DNA from: Antrihabitans stalagmiti
GTDB lineage: Bacteria; Actinomycetota; Actinomycetes; Mycobacteriales; Mycobacteriaceae
Length of the DNA: 64,000 nt
NCBI RefSeq assembly: GCF_016482825.1
Contig: NZ_JAEMNV010000001.1
Span: 496,001-560,000, forward strand
Reading direction: 5' to 3'
The first letter of the stretch is position 1. The number at the start of each line of letters is the position of its first letter. Both the position numbers and the translations under genes were made by a program. A model generated the notes under the pieces. It worked only from the letters and a program-made list of their open reading frames with translations. It searched no databases and had not been told where the DNA came from. This document shows positions 41,524 through 49,465 of this stretch, in pieces.

Positions 41524-42402
41524 GTGACCGCAGACGTCGAATCGAATTCGGAGACAAGCTCTTCAGCGCCGCCGCTGGTGCTGCGGGTTGCCCTGTGGGC
41601 AGCCGTAGTGATCACCGTCGTGATAGTGGCGGCCAGCTTCGTCCTCTCGTTTTCCGCGCTCTGGGACTTGGCTACGCTCGCCGGACTCCCGCGGGAGCTG
41701 TCGTGGCTGTGGCCTGTCGTCGTCGACGGCACGATCCTGCAGGCCACCATTTCTGTTGTCGCGCTTGCGCCGTACGAGGAGCAGCGCAGTGGGCGCCGGT
41801 TCTTCTGGTCCGTACTCGCCGTGTCCGCGATGGTCAGCATCGCGTCGAACGCGTTGCATGCGGTCGTGACCGATGCCGCCGTACTGCCACCGTTACTTGC
41901 AGCAGCGATTGCGACCGCAGCACCGATATCGCTACTCGCTGCAACCCATGGAATCGCGGTGCTCTTCCAGTCGAAAGTCCGAGTGGCAGCTCCGGTCCGT
42001 CGGCAGGCTCCGGAGCAAGCACCCGTCGAAGCGCTTGTCGACCCGGCTCCCGAGCTGCCGACGGCCGACGAACAGCACTCGGTTTCGACTCCGGAAGTCG
42101 AGCAACCAGTTGTGGTCGAACAGGATTCGTGGGATCACGTCGCGGCGGACATGACCCGCGATCAGCTGACGACCCGCCCGGCGGCTGAGGTCGCACAGAT
42201 CTTGCGTCTCCGCTATGAGCGCGACCTGTCCAAGACCCAGATCGCGCGGGAGCTGCGCCTGCACCATTCGACGGTGGGTCGCGTCATCGACGCATCGGCC
42301 GGAGTCCTGCGACCGCAGGCGAGCGTCGATGCCCCGCTCGGTCGTCGCCGCAGCGTGCCGCGCCACGATCCTGCAGCCGGGGTGCTGTCCGCGGTCAGGT
42401 AG
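41524..42402 (+). CDS. DUF2637 membrane protein with C-terminal helix-turn-helix
   Basis: 292 residues from a GTG preceded by GGGAGGACA. Four hydrophobic segments occupy about residues 18-140, containing the family stretch LSWLWPVVVDGTILQATISVVAL. A Pro/Glu/Val-rich linker follows (about 150-205), then a resolvase-type helix-turn-helix near residues 222-260 (RYERDLSKTQIARELRLHHSTVGRVID). DUF2637 proteins are mainly known from actinobacterial plasmids and integrative elements (SpdB-like, spreading). Here no other conjugation gene is visible. Possibly a domesticated mobile-element gene. Confidence 0.75.
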   Translation: MTADVESNSETSSSAPPLVLRVALWAAVVITVVIVAASFVLSFSALWDLATLAGLPRELSWLWPVVVDGTILQATISVVALAPYEEQRSGRRFFWSVLAVSAMVSIASNALHAVVTDAAVLPPLLAAAIATAAPISLLAATHGIAVLFQSKVRVAAPVRRQAPEQAPVEALVDPAPELPTADEQHSVSTPEVEQPVVVEQDSWDHVAADMTRDQLTTRPAAEVAQILRLRYERDLSKTQIARELRLHHSTVGRVIDASAGVLRPQASVDAPLGRRRSVPRHDPAAGVLSAVR

Positions 42403-42454
42403 TAGCCCCTGTGCGTAGATTGGACGCGACGCCGATCTCTGCGAGGAGCACCCT

Positions 42455-44680
42455 ATGGCCGAGCTGATCGACACGCTCTTCCTCGACTCCATCGCAGCGC
42501 TGCCTCGACATGCCGAGGTCGAGTCGCGTAAGCACGGCGATCCGATCAGGGACGGTTCGTCGCTGACAGTGAGCCGGTGCGCCGAACTTTTCGACGCTCA
42601 ACTAGGTAGCAGGCACCTGGACCTCGCCGCCCGATCGCTACGTGCCGAAGGGGCAGGCTTCTACACGATCGGATCGTCGGGTCACGAAGGCAACGCCGCG
42701 GTCGCCGGGGCACTTCGGCTCACCGATCCCGCACTGCTGCACTACCGTTCGGGCGCATTCTTCCTCGAGCGGGCGCGGCAGGGGAGTGTTGTCGGTCCGC
42801 TCGACAATCCGCTCCGAGATATTCTGCTCGGCATCGTTGCGGCGCGCGACGAGCCGATTGCAGGCGGCCGACACAAGGTCTTCGGTCGCCACGACCTCAA
42901 CGTGATACCGCAAACCTCCACCATCGCATCACATTTGCCGCGCGCTGTCGGTGTCGCCTTTGCAACGTGCCGGGCACCGAAGTTGGGAGTCGACGCCGCG
43001 TGGCCCCAAGATTCGGTTACCGTCTGCAGCTTCGGCGATGCGTCTGCGAACCATTCGACGGCAGTAGGTGCGATCAATGCCGCGCTGTACACCGCGTATT
43101 CGGGTGTGCCGCTGCCACTGTTGCTGGTGTGTGAGGACAACGGCATCGGCATCAGTGTGAAGACGCCGTCCGGCTGGATCGAGCGGACGTACGGCAATCG
43201 GGACGGTCTTGCCTACTTCGGCGCGGATGGTTGCGATATCGCGTCCGCGTACGACGCAGCTACTGCAGCAGCCGCTTTCGTTCGGTCCGAACGCCGTCCC
43301 GCGTTTCTGCACCTGCGGACCGTACGGCTGATGGGACACGCCGGATCCGATCTCGAAGCCGCATACCGAGTTCCAGGCGAAATCGCCGCCGACCAGCGAC
43401 GAGACCCGCTGCTCGCTACTGCTCGACTTCTGGTCACAGCCGGTCTCTATACGTCACAGGACGTGGTCGACCGCTACGAAGCCAAGCGCGACGACGTCGC
43501 GAAGTTGGCGCGTGAGGCCACCGGTCGGCCGCGACTGGAGTCGGCCGCCGACATCATGATGCCGCTGCAACTGCCCGACCCGAACAAGGTCGCCGCGGCA
43601 GTTCTTCCTCGAGGCGTTGGACGACCCGCGCCCGAGGAGGATCGGCTGACTCTGGCACAGTCGATCAACCGCGCGTTGCTGGACATCCTTGGCCAGCATC
43701 CGAATTCGCTGGTCTTCGGTGAGGATGTCGCCCGGAAGGGTGGTGTCTACGGCGTTACCCGAGGGCTGCTGAAGAAGGTCGGTCCGGCGCGGGTCTTCGA
43801 CACGCTTCTCGACGAGCAGTCGATACTCGGCGTCGCGCTCGGCGCGGGCGTATCGGGCCTGCTGCCGATACCGGAGATTCAATACCTCGCCTACTTGCAC
43901 AACGCCGCCGACCAAATCCGCGGTGAGGCAGCGACACTCAAGTTCTTCTCGGGCGGTCTGTACCGAAACCCGATGGTCGTACGAGTTGCGGGCTACGGCT
44001 ATCAGAAGGGTTTCGGTGGCCATTTCCACAACGACAATGCCGTCGCCGCACTGCGAGATATTCCTGGCATCGTCGTCGCGTCACCGGCACGACCCGACGA
44101 CGCAGCAGCGATGCTGCGAACATGCGCGGCGGCCGCACAGGTTGACGGCACGACGTGCGTCTACCTCGAACCCATTGCGCTCTACCATGTTCGGGATCTG
44201 CACACAGAAGGTGACGCCATGTGGTCGGCGCCGTATGCGAGCGTGGAGGAGTGGGGTGCAACGCACGTTCCCATCGGTTCGGCACGTGTGTACGGCTCGG
44301 GCAAGGATCTGACGATCGCGACCTTCGGCAACGGCGTCTACATGAGTCTTCGCGTGGCGCAACGGCTTGCACACGTCGGCATCGAGGTCCGCGTCGTCGA
44401 TCTACGGTGGCTCGTACCGTTGCCGACGGCCGACCTCCTTCGCGAAGCCAACGCGACCGGACGTGTGCTCATCGTGGACGAGACCCGCCGCTCCGGGGGA
44501 GTGGGCGAGGGGCTCGTCACCGACCTCGTCGCCGGTGGCTTCGACGGTGACATCGTCAGAGTTGCATCCGAAGACAGCTTCATCCCACTCGGCGATGCAG
44601 CGCTGCGAGTGCTCCTCTCCGAGGAAACGATCGAGGCTGCCGCGCTCGCCCTCTGCGGAAGTGGCGACGGAGCGGTCTGA
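42455..44680 (+). CDS. TPP-dependent 2-oxoacid dehydrogenase E1, alpha and beta fused
   Basis: 741 residues. Residues 1 to about 390 are an E1-alpha: FYTIGSSGHEGNAAVAGAL, HYRSGAFFL and the thiamine diphosphate motif GDASANHSTAVGAINAA ... EDNGIGIS, in which the usual GDG reads GDA. Residues 400-741 are an E1-beta: VFGEDVARKGGVYGVTRGL, FDTLLDEQSILGVALGAG, PEIQYLAYLHNAADQI. Fused E1s of branched-chain or acetoin type pass an acyl group to an E2 lipoyl protein; no E2 or E3 gene is next to it. Start ATG 42455 follows GCGAGGAGCA. Next gene begins 97 nt downstream on the same strand. Confidence 0.88.
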   Translation: MAELIDTLFLDSIAALPRHAEVESRKHGDPIRDGSSLTVSRCAELFDAQLGSRHLDLAARSLRAEGAGFYTIGSSGHEGNAAVAGALRLTDPALLHYRSGAFFLERARQGSVVGPLDNPLRDILLGIVAARDEPIAGGRHKVFGRHDLNVIPQTSTIASHLPRAVGVAFATCRAPKLGVDAAWPQDSVTVCSFGDASANHSTAVGAINAALYTAYSGVPLPLLLVCEDNGIGISVKTPSGWIERTYGNRDGLAYFGADGCDIASAYDAATAAAAFVRSERRPAFLHLRTVRLMGHAGSDLEAAYRVPGEIAADQRRDPLLATARLLVTAGLYTSQDVVDRYEAKRDDVAKLAREATGRPRLESAADIMMPLQLPDPNKVAAAVLPRGVGRPAPEEDRLTLAQSINRALLDILGQHPNSLVFGEDVARKGGVYGVTRGLLKKVGPARVFDTLLDEQSILGVALGAGVSGLLPIPEIQYLAYLHNAADQIRGEAATLKFFSGGLYRNPMVVRVAGYGYQKGFGGHFHNDNAVAALRDIPGIVVASPARPDDAAAMLRTCAAAAQVDGTTCVYLEPIALYHVRDLHTEGDAMWSAPYASVEEWGATHVPIGSARVYGSGKDLTIATFGNGVYMSLRVAQRLAHVGIEVRVVDLRWLVPLPTADLLREANATGRVLIVDETRRSGGVGEGLVTDLVAGGFDGDIVRVASEDSFIPLGDAALRVLLSEETIEAAALALCGSGDGAV

Positions 44681-44777
44681 CCGCGACGAGCGGCTGGTAC
44701 GCGAGATCCCACTCGGAGGCACTTGTCTGGGACGCGATGTCCCACTAGCCTGGGCGACGACAGAAAGTGAGACACCG

Positions 44778-45803
44778 ATGACGTTGTCGATACCGTCCAG
44801 GCCTACACGAACCGAAATGCCCCCTGCTCCGTACGTAGAACGAGCCTCCGATCCCGAGTACCTCGCGCGAATCCAGACCTTGTCCGCCGGATCCGTTCAT
44901 CGCAGTTTCGATCCTTATCGCGACATCGATTGGGACTCGCCGGAGTTTGCGATCGACGCCGGCGATCCGCGGTGGATCCTCTCGCCGATATCGGATCCGC
45001 TCGGCGCGCATCCCTGGTATCAGGCACTGAGCGAAGAGCGTCGAATCGCAATCGGATTTGCGAGGCAAGCGAACGTCACCAAAGTGGGATTGTTCTTCGA
45101 AAGCGTTCTCATCCGTGGGCTCGTGCAAACTGCCATGCGAATGCCCAACGGCTCGACCGAATTTCGGTATTGCATGCACGAAATAACCGAAGAGTGCAAT
45201 CACATCCAGATGTTTCAGGAACTGATCAACCGCATGGGCGTGGATGTTCCAGGGATGCGGTGGTTATACCGGCGCACATCGCCGGTCTGGCCTTTGATCG
45301 GCGCCGCAATGCCGGTGGCATTTCTTTACGGCATTCTCGCCGGGGAAGAGCCGATAGACCACTATCAGAAGGACCTCATTCGCGAAGGACGTTCGGTCCC
45401 GCCGGCACTGCTGCGGACGATGGAAATCCACATCGCCGAAGAGGCGCGACATATTTCCTTCGCCTACGAATTCGTGCGCGCCAGAGTTCCCGACAAGGAT
45501 CCGATCAGCAGGGCTCTGCTCTCCCTTTGGGTGCCGTTCATCATGCGATTTCTTGCCGGTGCCATCATGGTTCCGCCGCGACCGTTCGCTCGCGAACTCG
45601 GCATCCCGTCGCATGTGATCAGGGAAGCATTCTGGCGAAATCCCGCGTCCCGTGAAATCTTGGCCGGCTACTTCGGCGATGTCAGAATGTTGACCGAAGA
45701 ACTCGGGCTGATGAACCCTGTTGCCCGTTTCGCCTGGCGGGTTCTCCACATCGACGGACCCGCGGCACGCTATCGCGGCGAGCCCAAGCGTCGAGACTGG
45801 TGA
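44778..45803 (+). CDS. AurF/CmlI-type diiron oxygenase family protein
   Basis: 341 residues. Two four-helix-bundle iron motifs are visible: EITEECNHIQMF (E...ExxH) near residue 139 and EIHIAEEARHISFAYEF (E..HxxExxRH) near 217. This is the pattern of PF11583-type diiron N-oxygenases such as AurF, which oxidise aryl amines. Many actinobacterial members have unknown substrates. The ATG was chosen because the frame upstream of it overlaps the E1 gene and is not conserved-looking. It converges with a TetR gene whose stop directly abuts its own. Confidence 0.82.
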   Translation: MTLSIPSRPTRTEMPPAPYVERASDPEYLARIQTLSAGSVHRSFDPYRDIDWDSPEFAIDAGDPRWILSPISDPLGAHPWYQALSEERRIAIGFARQANVTKVGLFFESVLIRGLVQTAMRMPNGSTEFRYCMHEITEECNHIQMFQELINRMGVDVPGMRWLYRRTSPVWPLIGAAMPVAFLYGILAGEEPIDHYQKDLIREGRSVPPALLRTMEIHIAEEARHISFAYEFVRARVPDKDPISRALLSLWVPFIMRFLAGAIMVPPRPFARELGIPSHVIREAFWRNPASREILAGYFGDVRMLTEELGLMNPVARFAWRVLHIDGPAARYRGEPKRRDW

Positions 45804-46538
45804 TCAGGACGGCGGCTGCGGACCCAACAACGCGCTGATCACCGCTAGCACTTGCATGTCGGGATCGACGGTGAGACCTCTCGCTCGAATCTCACCGTCG
45901 ACGACGAACCAGACGTAGGACGTCAGCGTGTCGACCATGGAACCCCGGCTCATGGTCACGTCGGGGTCGCGGATCCACTGCCGAACACTACCGTCCGTCA
46001 TGGTGACGAGTGCCGACGTCAATGGTTGAAAATCATTGTCCGCCATGCCGATCGATGTTGCCAGTGCTGACATTATCTCGTTGGCCCTGCGGGCAACGGA
46101 CTTCGCGAGGCTGCTGACGGCATCGAGATCGTCGTCATCCGCAGACGGTCCGGTCCGCATGAATTCGACCAGCTTCGGATGATCGGACACCCAGTCGACC
46201 AGAACGAGAATCGTTCGCGAGATGATCTGCCGAATCGTGCCCTGCGTGTAGTCCAGTTCGGAGTCGAAGGCCGCGCTCAGTTGGGCGGCGATGAACGATC
46301 TGATCCGACGATCCAATTCGTCACGGCCGGTGAATCGTCGGTACAGCACCGACTTGGCCAATCCGGCGCGTTCCGCGATCTGTGCGATCGTGACGTCCGC
46401 TCCGGCGTCGCTGAGTTCGATCAGTTCCACCGCTGCTTGCAGAATGCGGTTTTCACGATCGGTGTTGTGTTTCTCCCAGCGCGCGTCCTGCCCGGTCAGC
46501 GGCACGACTGTGCGCGGTTCGGCGGGTGCGCTCGGCAT
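45804..46538 (-). CDS. TetR/AcrR family transcriptional regulator
   Basis: 244 residues. An N-terminal arm is followed by the helix-turn-helix TIAQIAERAGLAKSVLYRRFTGRDEL near residues 50-75, standard for TetR. The C-terminal ligand domain is of ordinary size. The frame runs further upstream on the minus strand, but that part is low-complexity and overlaps the antiporter gene, so ATG 46538 is preferred. It is divergent from the antiporter (57-nt gap, with an imperfect palindrome between) and converges with the AurF-type gene; either could be its target. Confidence 0.88.
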   Translation of the reverse strand: MPSAPAEPRTVVPLTGQDARWEKHNTDRENRILQAAVELIELSDAGADVTIAQIAERAGLAKSVLYRRFTGRDELDRRIRSFIAAQLSAAFDSELDYTQGTIRQIISRTILVLVDWVSDHPKLVEFMRTGPSADDDDLDAVSSLAKSVARRANEIMSALATSIGMADNDFQPLTSALVTMTDGSVRQWIRDPDVTMSRGSMVDTLTSYVWFVVDGEIRARGLTVDPDMQVLAVISALLGPQPPS

Positions 46539-46554
46539 CCCGCCATGGTAGCGA

Positions 46555-46569
46555 CAACTGTCACTGTTG
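46555..46569. promoter_or_regulatory. Imperfect palindrome between TetR gene and antiporter
   Basis: CAACTGTCACTGTTG matches its own reverse complement at 12 of 15 positions and lies in the 57-nt divergent spacer. A TetR autoregulatory operator is the simplest reading. Confidence 0.35.
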
Positions 46570-46595
46570 GATCTCACTCCACTGGGTATCCGTCG

Positions 46596-48203
46596 ATGAT
46601 GGGCCAGTTGACGTTGTTGCTTGTGCTGTTGACCGCGACGATTGCTTTGTCGCCACTGGCAGTCAGGTGGAATGTGCCCTACCCGGTGCTGTTGCTCGTC
46701 TTCGGGTTGTTGATCGCCTTCGTTCCGGGTTTGCCCAGAGCTGACATCAGCCCCGATCTCATTCTGCCGCTGGTGCTTCCGCCGTTGTTGTTCGCTGCCG
46801 CTCGCAGAACCTCGTGGCGCGAATTTCTGGACAACCGTCGCGCGATCGGCTTGCTTGCCGTAGCGCTGGTCGGGGTGACGGCACTTGTGGTCGGAGTTGT
46901 CCTGCAAGCACTTGTACCGGGACTGCCGCTGATTGCCGCGATCGCACTCGGTGCGCTCGTCGCACCGCCGGACCCGGTCGCCGCTACGACCGTCGCCCGT
47001 GGGCTCCGGCTGCCCCGTCGTTTGCAGACCGTTCTCGAAGGTGAGGGCCTATCCAACGATGCAACGTCGCTCGTCCTGTACGAGGTTGCTGTCGCCGCTG
47101 TCGCAACCGGAGCGTTTTCACCCGTCAAGGCCGGTGGGCAGCTCCTCCTTGCCATTGCACTCGGCATCGCGATCGGGCTCTTGATCGCGCTTGCTACCCG
47201 CTGGTTGTTGAACAGGCTGCCAGCGCATCCGGCGGGCACAGCCCTCGTTCTCGTCGTGCCGTTCGTCGCCTACGTCGCCGCTGACGAAGCGCACGGCAGT
47301 GGTGTTCTCGCCGTTGTCACCCTTGCCCTTGCGTTGAGTCGCTACGCAGACAAGGAATCCGCGGCGACCAGACTCGCGGCCGGAACGACGTGGGAAATCG
47401 TCGAACTTCTCGTCACCGGAGCAGCTTTCGCATTCGTCGGCTTGGAATTGCGGGTCATCGCCGAAAGTGTTCCGGGTGATGTGACGGTGCTCATCGGTCA
47501 GGCGCTGGCTATCACGGCCGTCGTCGTCGTGGTCCGCTTCGTGTGGATCTTCATGGTCGGCTATCTGGAGGAAAAATTTCGTCGGCGGAGAGGGCGCGAC
47601 GCTGAACCCGTCGGCTGGCAGGAGATGACCGTCGCCTCGTGGGCAGGCATGCGCGGGGTGGTGACGCTGGCCGCTGCACTTGCGCTGCCGACCGAAGGTT
47701 TTCCCGAACGCGACCGCTTGATCTTCATTGCGTTCGTCGTGATCATCGTGACCCTTCTCGTGCAGGGTCTCACCTTGCCGCTGTTGGTTCGTCGCCTCGG
47801 TGTGCAGACCTCTGCGTCGCATCGCAGCGCATCGGAACAGAAGGTGATGAGACGCGCTCGCGACGCCGGATTCGACAGGCTGGACGAGTTGCGTGGCACC
47901 GAGTCCGTCGACGAAAAGCTACTGGAGCAGGCCTATCAGGACGCAACGACGATGTGGCACAAGCTCGGGCTCGACCCCGATGAGGACGACGACCACAAAT
48001 TCCCTGTCACCAGTACCGAGCAAGCCCGACATCTGGCGCGGGTCGAAGCGGAACTGCTCACGGCCGCGCGAGTCGAAGTTGTCTCTGCCCGCAACGAGCG
48101 CGGTGCGGATCCGGTGATCGTCGACGAGGTGCTGCACAGGCTCGATGCAACAGGGGCAGTGGCGAAGACGAACTCGGTCTCCGACGAGACCGAACACGGT
48201 TGA
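46596..48203 (+). CDS. Cation/proton antiporter, CPA1 (NhaP-like) family
   Basis: 535 residues. Twelve or so membrane segments occupy residues 1 to about 410, including the CPA1 core ALVAPPDPVAATTVARGLRLPRRL and the following LEGEGLSNDATSLVLYE, whose ND pair is the ion-binding motif. A soluble C-terminal tail of about 120 residues is acidic and helical (LDPDEDDDHK), as in many actinobacterial Na+/H+ antiporters. Start ATG at 46596 (or 46599). Role: Na+ or K+/H+ exchange for pH and salt tolerance. Divergent from the TetR gene. Confidence 0.88.
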   Translation: MMGQLTLLLVLLTATIALSPLAVRWNVPYPVLLLVFGLLIAFVPGLPRADISPDLILPLVLPPLLFAAARRTSWREFLDNRRAIGLLAVALVGVTALVVGVVLQALVPGLPLIAAIALGALVAPPDPVAATTVARGLRLPRRLQTVLEGEGLSNDATSLVLYEVAVAAVATGAFSPVKAGGQLLLAIALGIAIGLLIALATRWLLNRLPAHPAGTALVLVVPFVAYVAADEAHGSGVLAVVTLALALSRYADKESAATRLAAGTTWEIVELLVTGAAFAFVGLELRVIAESVPGDVTVLIGQALAITAVVVVVRFVWIFMVGYLEEKFRRRRGRDAEPVGWQEMTVASWAGMRGVVTLAAALALPTEGFPERDRLIFIAFVVIIVTLLVQGLTLPLLVRRLGVQTSASHRSASEQKVMRRARDAGFDRLDELRGTESVDEKLLEQAYQDATTMWHKLGLDPDEDDDHKFPVTSTEQARHLARVEAELLTAARVEVVSARNERGADPVIVDEVLHRLDATGAVAKTNSVSDETEHG

Positions 48204-48232
48204 GCTCTTCGGCCACCGGGTAGGTCACCTAC

Positions 48233-48451
48233 ATGACCGAACCACTAACACCGCCGAGTCCGTCCGAGCCCACCCCGGTGCCGGAGCCGTCACCTGTGCC
48301 CGATCCCGTTCCAGCGCCGGATCCAGCACCGACGCCCGAACCGTCGCCGACGCCGACGCCCGCTCCCAACCCGGATCCGACGCCTGCTCCTGCACCGACG
48401 CCGCCCGCCCCGCCAGGTCCGAGCCCCGATCCGGCGCCCGTGCAGATCTAG
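48233..48451 (+). CDS. Small proline-rich repetitive ORF
   Basis: 72 residues beginning MTEPLTPPSPSEPTPVPEP and continuing with Pro at nearly every second position, alternating with Ala, Thr, Asp, Glu and Ser. No signal peptide or membrane segment. It could be an extended polyproline-II spacer peptide, or an accidental frame in GC-rich repeat DNA. It lies 29 nt after the antiporter and 12 nt before the convergent end of the carotenoid operon. The start has only a weak ribosome-binding site. Confidence 0.4.
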   Translation: MTEPLTPPSPSEPTPVPEPSPVPDPVPAPDPAPTPEPSPTPTPAPNPDPTPAPAPTPPAPPGPSPDPAPVQI

Positions 48452-48463
48452 AGGGTCAGCGCC

Positions 48464-49465
48464 TCAGACGTGGCCGGCGCGCAGCAGGTAGCGGCGCTCC
48501 GCATAGTCGAGATCGTCACGCCACAACCGCGCGGCGGACCGACGCATCAGTGGGCGCAGCAACGTTTGTGCCTTCCGCGCGACAGCAAAGCCGGGCCGCG
48601 CCGAATCCGCTGCGACAGCTTCGATCACCGCGGTCCTCGGTAGGCCGTCGGGGCCGGGTCCGAGCGGGGTGGCGTGCGTTTCGACGACGCTGCCGATGCC
48701 CTCACCCTCGACGATTCGCATCACGACCGTTCGCGGATCCGGACTGGTGAATTCGGCCTTGACCGGCACTCCGATCCGACCCCCGAGGCGGAATGTGACC
48801 GCAACGAGGAAGCGGTCGTCGCTGTCGCCATCTTCGATCACCGGTGGCGAGCTGAGGACGTCGAGCCGCGTGAACGAATACGGATGGAACCATGCTCCGT
48901 GCCATGGGTCGAGCCTGTTGGCCACGATGTCGTAAGGCTCGCAGGTGCCGACGACGGTTGCCACGGCGTCGATACTCGTCGCCTCGTTCGGTCGCTCCGG
49001 CACGATGGGCGCGTCGAGAGGTTCTTCACCGCCGACGGTGTCGAGTCGGACCCAGACGAGGATGCCGTCGTCGTAGCTGGGAAACGGCTTCCAGCCGTAG
49101 GCACCTTTCGAGTCCAGTGCCAATCCGTGCCAACGGCAACGAAGGGTGCCGCAGTCGACTTTGCCGAGTGACAGCGGAGCACCCAGGTGCGGGCAAGCGC
49201 CCGGACCGACCAGGAGCCCGCCGTCCTCGGCTCGCCACGCAACGACCTCGACGCCGTCGACGGTCGTGCCGAAGGGTCGGTCGGAGCGGACCTCCCGACT
49301 TGCGCCGATGACGTACCAGTTTCCGGACGGGCGCTTGTGCGCTCGTTCGGCCGCCGCGGCGATCAAGTCTGGTCGCGCTTCACGGTAGGTCGTCTTCTGC
49401 GAGGCCCAGTCGATCCGCGGAATCGCCCGTAGCGGCACTTTGTCGGCCCAGCGTGACTTGCTCAT
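48464..49465 (-). CDS. Rieske [2Fe-2S] protein of the carotenoid operon (DUF5914-like)
   Basis: 333 residues. The Rieske ligands are CPHLGAPLS (C-x-H) near residue 88 and CRWHG (C-x-x-H) near 108. The C-terminal half (DPWHGAWFHPYSFTRLD and later SARLWRDDLDYAERRYLLR) is a substrate domain of the DUF5914 type, found in actinobacterial carotenoid clusters; its reaction is unknown. Ring or chain oxygenation of the carotenoid is plausible. ATG 49465 follows AAGGAG and overlaps the crtU stop by 4 nt. It is the last gene of the operon. Confidence 0.85.
   Translation of the reverse strand: MSKSRWADKVPLRAIPRIDWASQKTTYREARPDLIAAAAERAHKRPSGNWYVIGASREVRSDRPFGTTVDGVEVVAWRAEDGGLLVGPGACPHLGAPLSLGKVDCGTLRCRWHGLALDSKGAYGWKPFPSYDDGILVWVRLDTVGGEEPLDAPIVPERPNEATSIDAVATVVGTCEPYDIVANRLDPWHGAWFHPYSFTRLDVLSSPPVIEDGDSDDRFLVAVTFRLGGRIGVPVKAEFTSPDPRTVVMRIVEGEGIGSVVETHATPLGPGPDGLPRTAVIEAVAADSARPGFAVARKAQTLLRPLMRRSAARLWRDDLDYAERRYLLRAGHV

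Noticed and set aside
46539-46907. N-terminal extension of the TetR gene
   Set aside because: Low-complexity, overlaps the antiporter on the other strand, and the normal TetR N-terminus begins at ATG 46538.
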